From: JAAYWY01 sp050945275
GTDB lineage: Bacteria; Bacillota; DTU030; DUMP01
NCBI GenBank assembly: GCA_050945275.1
Contig: JBMNSQ010000099.1
Span: forward strand, 1 to 6,298
Direction of reading: 5' to 3'
Length of the DNA stretch: 6,298 nucleotides
Each line of letters begins with the position of its first letter. Position 1 is the first letter of the stretch. Below the pieces are notes generated by a model, which searched no databases, was not told where the DNA came from, and saw only the letters and a program-made list of their open reading frames with translations. Shown here in pieces: positions 1 through 5,737 of this stretch. The position numbers and the translations under genes were made by a program.

Positions 1-1074
1 CTCTAGCTCAGCCGGCTCCGGCGACGTACCGATTAGACCCTGTTTCTCCATAAACGGTATCACTTCTGACACTACCCGCTCAAGCGGCAACTCTCTAATA
101 TAGTGGCCGTTGATCCAAGTCAGCTTCTTCACATCATACACGGCCGCCGTCTTAGACACACGGTCAATGTTAAACTCATTCACAATCCGATCAATAGGCA
201 TTATCTCATCGGTGCCTTCCGGCGACCAGCCAAGTAGTGCCAAGTAGTTGATAAGAGCCTCGCCCAAATAACCATCATCATAAAATTCTTCCACTGATGT
301 CGCCCCATGCCGCTTACTTAGTTTGGAGCGATCAGGAGCCAAGATCATCGGTACATGAGCAAACTGAGGCAGCTCATAGCCCAGTGCCTCATATAGTAAT
401 ATCTGACGGGGCGTGTTGGACAAATGTTCTTCCGCCCGCACAATATGGGTTAGGCGCATAGCGTGGTCGTCGATAACACAAGCATAGTTGTAGGTCGGCA
501 TACCATTGGACTTGAGGATAATAAAATCGTCCAACACATCGTTTTTAAACACAACTCGCCCACGAACGATATCATCCACTATCGTTTCGCCTTTCTCCGA
601 CACTTTAAGCCGAACCACCGGCTGCCGTCCCTCCGCTGCCAACCGGACGCGATCCTTTTCGGTCAAGCCGCAACAAGCCCCGTCATAACGCGGCGCTTTA
701 CCCTGTCGCCTGGCCTCTTCGCGCTTGGCCTCGAGCTCCTCTGGCGTACAATAGCAAAGGTAAGCAGCACCCTTTTCAATTAGCTCCTGCGCTTTCTCTT
801 CATACAGATGCAAGCGCTGTGATTGAAAATAGGGTCCGTACTCGCCACCGATCTCCGGCCCCTCATCCCAATCTAGCCCCAGCCACTTTAGTGAAGAAAT
901 AATTTGATCCACTGACGCCTGAGTGGACCGTTCCGTGTCGGTATCCTCGATCCTAAGTACAAAAGTGCCGCCGGTATGGCGGGCTAACAACCAGTTAAAT
1001 AATGCTGTGCGTGCCCCACCGATATGCAGCTTCCCGGTCGGGCTGGGGGCGAAGCGCACTCGAATTTTTTCCAC
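1..1074 (-). CDS. gltX: Glutamyl-tRNA synthetase, 3' end beyond window (358 residues visible)
   Basis: Class I aminoacyl-tRNA synthetase that attaches glutamate to tRNA(Glu) in the cytoplasm. The reading frame, read manually, is open from a GTG at 1074 to the left edge. The HIGH-type signature PSPTGKLHIGG lies at residues 10-20, the LRIEDTD motif at about 40-46, and the second ATP-binding loop KLSKRHG at 251-257, the usual GluRS form of KMSKS. A CYC pair (107, 109) and C134 C135 mark the zinc-type insert. GluRS is normally about 460-490 residues, so most of the anticodon-binding domain is missing, and one cannot tell whether it is discriminating or also charges tRNA(Gln). The GTG start is supported by GGGAGGG six bases upstream and by the family N-terminus starting within a few residues. 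Divergent from the Nudix-lgt unit. Family assignment is very secure. Confidence 0.97.
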   Translation of the reverse strand, partial: MEKIRVRFAPSPTGKLHIGGARTALFNWLLARHTGGTFVLRIEDTDTERSTQASVDQIISSLKWLGLDWDEGPEIGGEYGPYFQSQRLHLYEEKAQELIEKGAAYLCYCTPEELEAKREEARRQGKAPRYDGACCGLTEKDRVRLAAEGRQPVVRLKVSEKGETIVDDIVRGRVVFKNDVLDDFIILKSNGMPTYNYACVIDDHAMRLTHIVRAEEHLSNTPRQILLYEALGYELPQFAHVPMILAPDRSKLSKRHGATSVEEFYDDGYLGEALINYLALLGWSPEGTDEIMPIDRIVNEFNIDRVSKTAAVYDVKKLTWINGHYIRELPLERVVSEVIPFMEKQGLIGTSPEPAELE

Positions 1075-1127
1075 CGTTATCCCTCCCGTGCCTTCTGTCT
1101 TTAATACAAAGGCTTGTCACAGGTTAA

Positions 1128-1136
1128 AGTATATCA
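1128..1136 (-). promoter_or_regulatory. Extended -10 promoter candidate for gltX (proximal)
   Basis: On the minus strand this reads TGATATACT: a TATACT -10 preceded by TG one base away, the extended -10 form that can work without a good -35. No convincing -35 is seen 16-18 bp upstream. Transcription would begin near 1121, giving a leader of roughly 45-50 nt before the GTG at 1074. Confidence 0.45.
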
Positions 1137-1223
1137 CAGCTTTGAGCCAATTTCATCCTCTAGCTTAGCAAAGTCATAGCTACTGTACCCTTTATGTACC
1201 TATCATTGGCCCAAGATATACTA

Positions 1224-1232
1224 ATTATACCA
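1224..1232 (-). promoter_or_regulatory. Extended -10 promoter candidate for gltX (distal)
   Basis: The minus strand reads TGGTATAAT, a perfect TATAAT with the TGn extension. The -35 is weak: TTGGAC lies 21 bp upstream, too far for a standard spacer. A start here would give a gltX leader of about 140 nt. It sits back to back with the Nudix promoter (-10 at 1273-1278). Confidence 0.4.
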
Positions 1233-1249
1233 CGATTTGCCCTTACACC

Positions 1250-1278
1250 TGTCCAAGACCAATAATCCGGGGTATAAT
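1250..1278 (+). promoter_or_regulatory. Promoter candidate for the Nudix-lgt unit
   Basis: A perfect TATAAT is at 1273-1278. With a 17-bp spacer the -35 is TGTCCA at 1250-1255, matching consensus at only 3 of 6 positions. Transcription would start near 1285, leaving a leader of about 28 nt that carries the ribosome binding site GAAGGG ahead of the TTG at 1313. Confidence 0.5.
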
Positions 1279-1312
1279 ATTTACGGTTACCATAAGGAAA
1301 GAAGGGATTAAA

Positions 1313-1798
1313 TTGCAACGGCGTTATCCTACAAAGCCCTTGGTAGGTGTGGGCGCAGTTATTATCCGCGAAAACCACATTCTCCTTATCAAACGCGGCA
1401 AACCACCAGCCGAGGGGTATTGGAGCATTCCGGGCGGTGCAGTTGAATTAGGCGAGACCTTAGCTAGTGCCCTTTGCCGGGAAATAAAAGAAGAATGCAA
1501 TTTGGACATTGAGATTGGTCCCCCTGTTGCCGTCCTTGATTCTATTTTACGCGATGACGATAAAAAAGTGCTTTACCACTACGCGCTGGTCGACTTTTGG
1601 GTAAATTCTGTTCGGGGTAAACTGGTCTGCTCGTCCGATGCCCAAGAAGCACGGTGGATTCCTCTATCGGAAGTTCCTTCGTTAAAGCTTACCAGCGGGC
1701 TGCTGGCACTCCTGGACTACTTAGGCTGTTCAGAGGGACAAGCACCTATAGAGCCTCCTCCTAGAGTATTTTATTACACCCAATTAAATCGCCGCTAG
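1313..1798 (+). CDS. Nudix (MutT-type) hydrolase, 161 aa
   Basis: Nudix enzymes hydrolyse a nucleoside diphosphate linked to another group, using divalent metal held by the Nudix box. The box is complete in outline at residues 42-64: G42, E48, then R56-E57 and E60-E61 in the REUxEE core. The final glycine of the consensus is asparagine (N63), a change tolerated in some members. An N-terminal strand with VGVGAVIIRE (11-20) and the PGGAVELGE segment match small MutT/ADP-ribose pyrophosphatase-like proteins. No signal peptide or membrane segment is visible. The start is TTG, chosen because AGAAGGG lies six bases upstream and no better start precedes it. lgt follows after 19 nt, so the two are probably co-transcribed, which does not by itself suggest a substrate. 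Substrate is unknown: sanitising oxidised nucleotides or cleaving ADP-ribose are both possible. Confidence 0.9.
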   Translation: MQRRYPTKPLVGVGAVIIRENHILLIKRGKPPAEGYWSIPGGAVELGETLASALCREIKEECNLDIEIGPPVAVLDSILRDDDKKVLYHYALVDFWVNSVRGKLVCSSDAQEARWIPLSEVPSLKLTSGLLALLDYLGCSEGQAPIEPPPRVFYYTQLNRR

Positions 1799-1817
1799 AA
1801 AGGCTGGTGACAACATA

Positions 1818-2552
1818 ATGCCGAATCCTATCGCCTTTACTATTGGTTCCATCCCTGTTCGTTGGTATGGAATTCTAATGGCTGTAGCCTTACTTGTCGG
1901 CACTAAATTAGCTCTAGACGAAACTCGCCGGCAAGGCATCGACGAAGACACCTTTCTTAACCTTATCCTAATCGGTGCCCCACTGGGCTGGCTGGGTGCC
2001 CGCCTATATTATGTTATTTTTAACTGGGGCTATTATAGCCAACACCTTATCGAGATTCCCAAGATTTGGGAGGGCGGGCTAGCCATCCATGGCGGGATTT
2101 CCGCCGCTATCGTAGTGGGCCTGTGGTACTCACGTAGGCACAACCTTAACTTCTGGCAAATTGCCGACATCGCGGCCCCTCCTTTTATCCTAGGACAGAG
2201 CATCGGCCGCTGGGGCAACTTTTTTAATCAAGAAGCATATGGATATCCCACCGACCTGCCCTGGGCCATGTATATTGCCGGCGAGTGGCGACATCCAACA
2301 TTCTTATATGAATCTATCTGGAATTTTCTCGTATTCCTGTTCTTACTGCGTCTGAGAAGGCATCCCAAAATTAAGCCCGGGGATGTATTTATAACTTACC
2401 TCGGCCTCTATTCCGTTGGCCGTTTTATTGTAGAAGGATTTCGTACTGACAGTCTAATGCTAGGCTCTCTTCGGGCAGCCCAGGTAGCCAGCGTGGCTAT
2501 AGTTATAATTGCTGCCTATATGCTCTGGGAGCGGCACAAGAATCCAGCCTAG
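1818..2552 (+). CDS. lgt: Phosphatidylglycerol--prolipoprotein diacylglyceryl transferase
   Basis: Membrane enzyme that transfers a diacylglyceryl group from phosphatidylglycerol to the lipobox cysteine of prolipoproteins, the first step of lipoprotein maturation. The Lgt signature is present at residues 130-142 (GRWGNFFNQEAYG), with R131, G133, N134, N137 and E139 conserved. Other family landmarks are HGG at 91-93, HPTFLYE at 159-165 and GRFIVEGFRTD at 201-211. Hydrophobic stretches at about 17-30, 47-68, 88-103, 168-178, 190-204 and 222-237 fit a polytopic protein. Length of 244 is slightly below the common 250-290 but nothing essential appears absent. The ATG start has GGTGA seven bases upstream, a moderate site. 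It is the second gene of the Nudix-lgt unit, and its stop codon directly abuts that of ykuK on the other strand. Confidence 0.97.
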   Translation: MPNPIAFTIGSIPVRWYGILMAVALLVGTKLALDETRRQGIDEDTFLNLILIGAPLGWLGARLYYVIFNWGYYSQHLIEIPKIWEGGLAIHGGISAAIVVGLWYSRRHNLNFWQIADIAAPPFILGQSIGRWGNFFNQEAYGYPTDLPWAMYIAGEWRHPTFLYESIWNFLVFLFLLRLRRHPKIKPGDVFITYLGLYSVGRFIVEGFRTDSLMLGSLRAAQVASVAIVIIAAYMLWERHKNPA

Positions 2553-3035
2553 CTATTTAGTGTATCGATCGGCCACCGTAGACGCACCGTACGAGTCCGG
2601 TTTAATTCGAGCCTCGAACCCACTGCCGGTAATCATCCCGACTACCTCGCGAATTAAACCTTTGGTCTCACCTATGCGACCGACATCCAAATGAATTTCT
2701 ATATTCAGCTCATTATGGCCACTTTCGGCCAGTAAAGCAGTTAGTCGACTAGCCACATCTAAACTTAGGGAGGCCTCATAAAAAATCCGTTGGCGCATGG
2801 ACATAAACTTCCCTTGATTGCGCTTACTATAGAAATAGCGGGCGCCCTTACCCTGCCGATGGACAATAATAGCACTAACAAAGCACACATGATCTTCGCG
2901 CGGCTGGGAGTCACTACCGATAATAAGACGGTAGTCCATTTTCGGTTCGTCGGCCACATACTGCAAAATATCAGCAAATACTTGCTTAAGTGACATTGGG
3001 CCCTTAGTTGGACTAATGAATTCTTTCCGTGCCAC
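2553..3035 (-). CDS. ykuK: YkuK-family (DUF458) RNase H-like protein, 160 aa
   Basis: Matches the ribonuclease H-like YkuK family of Bacillota in length and motifs. IIGSDSQ (38-44), YEASLS (86-91), IHLDVG (114-119) and the C-terminal block IKPDSYGASTVADRYTK (144-160) are the recognisable parts. D42, E87, D117 and D147 could form an RNase H-like metal site, which is inference. The cellular role is not established, and a nuclease activity should be treated as predicted only. The start is GTG: the nearest in-frame upstream stop is the rsmA stop 18 nt away, and no other ATG, GTG or TTG lies between. AAAGG is about 11 bases upstream, a rather long spacing, so coupling to rsmA translation is plausible. 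No internal frame damage is seen. It has no room for its own terminator before the convergent lgt stop. Confidence 0.9.
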   Translation of the reverse strand: MARKEFISPTKGPMSLKQVFADILQYVADEPKMDYRLIIGSDSQPREDHVCFVSAIIVHRQGKGARYFYSKRNQGKFMSMRQRIFYEASLSLDVASRLTALLAESGHNELNIEIHLDVGRIGETKGLIREVVGMITGSGFEARIKPDSYGASTVADRYTK

Positions 3036-3053
3036 CTGAACACCATCCTTTAG

Positions 3054-3917
3054 TTAGCGCGTACTTTCCTTAGCTAGCGCTGTGGTGAGTGAAGCAAACT
3101 CCGCCAAGCTTAAGGTCTCGCCGCGACGCCGGGGGTCGATACCGGCACTTGTTAACGCATCTGTAATCACCTGTTTCGTTAATCTATCCCCTAAATCTTG
3201 CTGTAGACTATTGGCTAACATTTTTCGTCGATGAGCAAAAGAAGCTCGTACCACCTGGAAGAAAAATTCTTCGTTTTCTACTTCGGCCGCCGGCTTAGGA
3301 CGAAGCCTAAGTCGGACCGCCGCCGACCATACTTTAGGGCGGGGAAAAAAAGCTGCCGGTGGGACTTTGAGTACCAGTTCAGGGCAGGTGTAAAACTGAG
3401 TTAGAACCGATAAGCTACCGTAATCTTTGGTCCCTGGTTTACCCACAAGTCGCTGAGCCACTTCCAGCTGCACCAGTAACACGGCCAGATCAGGCCGCTG
3501 CCCAGTAGTGAGTAATTTAATTAATACCGGGCTAGTTATGTAATACGGCAAGTTAGCCGCCACCTTGCGCTTCCCTCCCACTCCCGTGGGAGCCAATTGC
3601 CATAGCGTATCCAGGTTTTGCTCCAAAAAATCTCCCCACACAAGCTGGGTATTATTAAACCCGGTCAAGTTATTGGTTAGTACCGGCTCCAGTTCCCGAT
3701 CCGCCTCCACGGCAATCACACTACCCGCTCGCTGAGCCAGTTGTACGGTGAGGTTACCACTACCGGGCCCAATCTCGAGCACCGTATCCGCTTTAGATAG
3801 CTGGACCGCATCAGCTAAGCGCCCAAGAATCCCTTTATCCAGCAAAAAATTCTGGCCCAGGCGCTTCTTCGCCCTAATGTTGTGTTGTCGCAATTGTTCC
3901 CTAGTTCCAGCGCCCAT
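3054..3917 (-). CDS. rsmA: 16S rRNA (adenine1518-N6/adenine1519-N6) dimethyltransferase
   Basis: RsmA/KsgA uses S-adenosylmethionine to dimethylate two adjacent adenines in the 3' terminal helix of 16S rRNA late in small-subunit assembly. The N-terminal KKRLGQNFL (17-25), SAM-binding motif LEIGPGSGNLT (47-57), acidic E71, D96 in GDF and the catalytic NLPYY (122-126) are all present. FPRPKVWS (191-198) and the C-terminal ASFAHRRKML block (225-234) complete the fold. At 287 residues it has the typical length. The ATG start has AAGGAG seven bases upstream. A second ATG five bases earlier is out of frame. It leads a two-gene unit with ykuK, 18 nt downstream in the same frame. In many Bacillota rsmA lies downstream of yabE and rnmV. 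Here yabE is the next same-strand gene upstream but rnmV is absent. Confidence 0.98.
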   Translation of the reverse strand: MGAGTREQLRQHNIRAKKRLGQNFLLDKGILGRLADAVQLSKADTVLEIGPGSGNLTVQLAQRAGSVIAVEADRELEPVLTNNLTGFNNTQLVWGDFLEQNLDTLWQLAPTGVGGKRKVAANLPYYITSPVLIKLLTTGQRPDLAVLLVQLEVAQRLVGKPGTKDYGSLSVLTQFYTCPELVLKVPPAAFFPRPKVWSAAVRLRLRPKPAAEVENEEFFFQVVRASFAHRRKMLANSLQQDLGDRLTKQVITDALTSAGIDPRRRGETLSLAEFASLTTALAKESTR

Positions 3918-3946
3918 GCCATTTCTCCTTCGTTGGTCTTTATCCT

Positions 3947-3976
3947 AGTATAACCTTGGACCAAGCCGGAAATCAA
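3947..3976 (-). promoter_or_regulatory. Promoter candidate for rsmA-ykuK
   Basis: The minus strand has TTGATT (plus 3971-3976; 4 of 6 to the -35 consensus), an 18-bp spacer and TATACT (plus 3947-3952; 5 of 6 to the -10 consensus). Transcription would start near 3940, about 23 nt before the rsmA ATG, leaving just the ribosome binding site. The spacer holds the inverted repeat CTTGG-A-CCAAG (3955-3965), a possible operator. Confidence 0.55.
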
Positions 3977-4006
3977 CTTGTCCTAACTTGAAAGGGGTAT
4001 TAGGCA

Positions 4007-4423
4007 TTGACTAATAGTTGGATCGATTACATTCGCGATAAGTTTACCCACACACCTTTCTTTAATTTTTTCGGGGTTCAAATTGCATCACTGGCCCAAG
4101 GCAAAGCAACCTTGGTCCTCCCCGTCACCCAAAACCTACTCAATACATATGGCACCTGTCATGGCGGAGCCCTTAGCGCTCTAGCCGATATGGTCATGGG
4201 TATTGCCCTGCGTACGCTGAAAATAAGAGTAGTTACAGTGGAGCTAGCGTTAAACTACCTGCAACCGGTCCCGGCTGGCAAAACACTTATCGCCACGGCT
4301 CACGCAGTTCATCGCGGCCGCCGCATGATTGTCGCCGAAACCGAAATTTACTGCCAAGACACCCTGGTGGCCAAAGGCAAGGGAACCTTCTTCGTTACCG
4401 GACCGGATAACTATGAAAACTAA
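4007..4423 (+). CDS. PaaI-type hotdog-fold thioesterase, 138 aa
   Basis: Small cytoplasmic hotdog-fold protein of the kind that hydrolyses acyl-CoA thioesters. The diagnostic segment is TCHGGALSALAD (50-61), containing the HGG motif that opens the central helix and D61 as the likely acidic active-site residue. VELALNYLQPV (78-88) and the closing AKGKGTFFV strand (122-130) also match the PaaI/YdiI-like group, and the length is normal. The start is TTG at 4007, with AAAGGGG about nine bases upstream. The first residues lie where family members begin. It stands alone on the plus strand between rsmA and the YabE-like gene, both minus, so neighbours give no substrate clue. Phenylacetyl-CoA, hydroxybenzoyl-CoA or general housekeeping acyl-CoA are all possible. 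The 3' end faces the YabE-like gene across 57 nt. Confidence 0.9.
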   Translation: MTNSWIDYIRDKFTHTPFFNFFGVQIASLAQGKATLVLPVTQNLLNTYGTCHGGALSALADMVMGIALRTLKIRVVTVELALNYLQPVPAGKTLIATAHAVHRGRRMIVAETEIYCQDTLVAKGKGTFFVTGPDNYEN

Positions 4424-4431
4424 AAAACTCT

Positions 4432-4467
4432 CATAAAACAAAACCGGGCAGTGCTTTTCTGCCCGGT
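4432..4467 (-). terminator. Intrinsic terminator of the YabE-like gene
   Basis: A perfect 9-bp stem, ACCGGGCAG (4443-4451) with CTGCCCGGT (4459-4467), closes a 7-nt loop. Read on the minus strand it is followed by TTTTGTTTTAT, a good U-tract, 14 nt after the YabE-like stop. On the plus strand the stem is followed by TAAAATATT, so termination of the thioesterase transcript would be weak or absent at this hairpin. Confidence 0.88.
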
Positions 4468-4480
4468 AAAATATTGCCCT

Positions 4481-5473
4481 TTATTTAAGTACATATACCT
4501 TTACGCTTCGCCGGCCCCAACTAATGGCTTCTTGATGTGAGTCAACAAAGATATCGACTCGATTTCCCTTAATAGCTCCACCTGTATCGGCAGCCAACGC
4601 CGGTCCATAATTTTCCACGTAGACCTTAGTACCCAAGGGGATAACCCTCGGATCCACCGCCACAATACCGCGCTTTGGCTTAATACCAAGCGCCGTCTTG
4701 TTGCCCCCGACGTCAGTGGGACAATAAGCAGTAGCCACCGCATCGATGGCCCGACTATAGCGATAGTCCGTACCGCCACGGCTGAGGGTGCCCATGGTAC
4801 CAATAGCTACGATTTCGGTAACCGGTTCTTGCAGTACCTGTTCCGACACAACCTCTTCTTGCACAATTTCGCCGTCTTCCCAAACCTGTCGCAACCGACG
4901 TTCTAGCACTCCATCAGCGCCCTGTTGGATCACACGGGTTTGACCTAGTTCTAGGTTGCCGTCTTGTCGCCGCTGTACGGTGTAAGGAACCTTTGTTTTA
5001 GTCCTAGTTTCCGTTTCTTCTACTCTAACCACAGTAATCTCCTGCCCGGCGGTTACCGGAGAAGTCGCGACCGGATCCAACCGATCTTTACCACCAATCG
5101 CAACGCCTAAATCGGCTAGGGCCTGGCCCACCGTAGGCTGCGCTGTCTTGGTTTCGGTAACGACACCACCAACCACTAACGTCACTGGGACGGCATGTCT
5201 TATATTAACCGTCATTCCATTCTCCAGTTTCGTGTCTAGACTAGGCTCTACCAAATCTTCCAATGCTAGTTTAATTCCTTGCTGTTCCAGTAAGGTGCCC
5301 ACTTGGCTCCGCCAGGTTTTCACCGTGCGGGGCGTGCCGTCTACAACCAGGGTAACTTCCTTTCGGGCATTCATAACACCAACCAAACTGAGTGAAAGGA
5401 ATAGCGCCACCACGATCATAATTTTTACCCGTCGTGATAACTTCCCCGGTTGCCGGACGGTATGTTCCGGCAT
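4481..5473 (-). CDS. yabE: YabE-like secreted protein: DUF348 x2, G5 and 3D domains
   Basis: A 330-residue cell-wall protein resembling B. subtilis YabE. Basic residues at 11-18 precede one hydrophobic segment at about 19-34, fitting an uncleaved anchor or signal sequence. Two DUF348 repeats follow (about 39-80 and 95-136), then a G5 domain (about 148-224) and a C-terminal 3D domain (about 244-330). The 3D part shows ATAYCPTD (247-254), VAVDPRVIPLGTKVYVE (271-287), AADTGGAIKGNRVDIFVD (294-311); D274, D296 and D307 are likely the three conserved aspartates. 3D domains share a double-psi barrel with lytic transglycosylases, so peptidoglycan cleavage is likely, in a role like the resuscitation-promoting/stationary-phase survival proteins. 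The ATG has GGAGG eight bases upstream. A promoter lies at 5533-5562 and a strong terminator downstream, so it is probably its own transcript. Confidence 0.94.
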   Translation of the reverse strand: MPEHTVRQPGKLSRRVKIMIVVALFLSLSLVGVMNARKEVTLVVDGTPRTVKTWRSQVGTLLEQQGIKLALEDLVEPSLDTKLENGMTVNIRHAVPVTLVVGGVVTETKTAQPTVGQALADLGVAIGGKDRLDPVATSPVTAGQEITVVRVEETETRTKTKVPYTVQRRQDGNLELGQTRVIQQGADGVLERRLRQVWEDGEIVQEEVVSEQVLQEPVTEIVAIGTMGTLSRGGTDYRYSRAIDAVATAYCPTDVGGNKTALGIKPKRGIVAVDPRVIPLGTKVYVENYGPALAADTGGAIKGNRVDIFVDSHQEAISWGRRSVKVYVLK

Positions 5474-5515
5474 GCCTGGAACCTCCTCTCCTTAAACTGA
5501 CATCTTTTCTAATTT

Positions 5516-5608
5516 CTATTGTATGTCACTTAATTCTATAGGATTCCTATAAATAAAGTCAAACTGCCAAACAAGCCAGCTAATGCATAAATAAGGGTCT
5601 AGCGACAT
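5516..5608 (-). CDS. Possible 30-aa small protein upstream of the YabE-like gene
   Basis: An ATG at 5608 opens 30 codons ending in TAG, beginning MSLDPYLCISWLVWQF. AAAGGTGG stands four bases before the ATG, a plausible ribosome binding site though slightly close. The middle is aromatic and hydrophobic (W11, W14, F17, F19), with an acidic end. I do not recognise it. It overlaps the whole predicted promoter of the YabE-like gene, so that DNA would be both coding and regulatory, which argues against it. It could be a short leader peptide or chance. Confidence 0.3.
   Translation of the reverse strand: MSLDPYLCISWLVWQFDFIYRNPIELSDIQ
5533..5562 (-). promoter_or_regulatory. Promoter candidate for the YabE-like gene
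   Basis: The minus strand carries TTGACT (plus 5557-5562; 5 of 6), an 18-bp spacer, and TAGAAT (plus 5533-5538; 5 of 6), a good housekeeping sigma match. An alternative -10, TATAGA at 5535-5540, would give 16 bp. The start near 5526 gives a leader of about 50 nt with two purine-rich sites, AAGGAG and GGAGG, before the ATG. Confidence 0.6.
5537..5551. promoter_or_regulatory. Perfect 15-bp palindrome in the YabE-like gene promoter (possible operator)
   Basis: TATAGGA-T-TCCTATA: two perfect 7-base arms around one central base, overlapping the -10 and filling most of the spacer of the predicted promoter. It lies upstream of the predicted start site, so it would act as DNA and not as an RNA hairpin. 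The binding protein is unknown. Chance in AT-rich DNA is possible. Confidence 0.45.
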
Positions 5609-5641
5609 TAAGCCACCTTTTGCCGTAATTGGAACTTAACT

Positions 5642-5737
5642 TTAGCTCATTAAGCTCGGTTTCCAGCTTATTACTCCAGAGTTCACCTTTGTTTTTTCAC
5701 TTGCTTTCTCTACAAACCAATCCGGGGTCTTAGCCAT
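5642..5737 (-). CDS. Unrecognised 31-aa small protein, coupled to the 86-aa gene
   Basis: The ATG at 5737 opens 31 codons (begins MAKTPDWFVEKASEK) ending in TAA. GAGGAGG lies ten bases upstream, inside the end of the 86-aa gene. The ATG overlaps that gene's stop in ATGGCTAA, an 8-base overlap typical of translational coupling. The product is small and lysine/serine-rich, with no membrane segment or known motif. A longer frame starting at 5845 exists but lies inside the upstream gene and has no comparable ribosome binding site. Function unknown. The arrangement is better evidence for it being real than the sequence is. Confidence 0.5.
   Translation of the reverse strand: MAKTPDWFVEKASEKTKVNSGVISWKPSLMS

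Noticed and set aside
463..783. Plus-strand open frame of about 106 codons
   Set aside because: Lies entirely antisense to gltX, whose minus-strand frame has all GluRS motifs. No ribosome binding site and no recognisable protein features.
1075..1312. T-box or other riboswitch in the gltX leader
   Set aside because: No TGGNACCGCG-like T-box sequence or terminator/antiterminator pair was seen, and the leader of about 50-140 nt is too short for a standard T-box.
1160..1378. Minus-strand 72-codon frame across the gltX/Nudix gap
   Set aside because: Overlaps the Nudix promoter, start and first 22 codons on the other strand, with no supporting ribosome binding site or family likeness.
2606..2618. 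Hairpin TTCGA-GCC-TCGAA downstream of lgt as a terminator
   Set aside because: Short 5-bp stem inside the ykuK coding region with no following T-run on either strand.
2765..3046. Minus-strand 93-codon frame starting at an ATG just before ykuK
   Set aside because: Shifted frame of ykuK. The ykuK frame carries the family motifs through to its stop.
4501..4803. Minus-strand 100-codon frame inside the YabE-like gene
   Set aside because: Same-strand alternative frame across the conserved 3D domain, without its own ribosome binding site or motifs.
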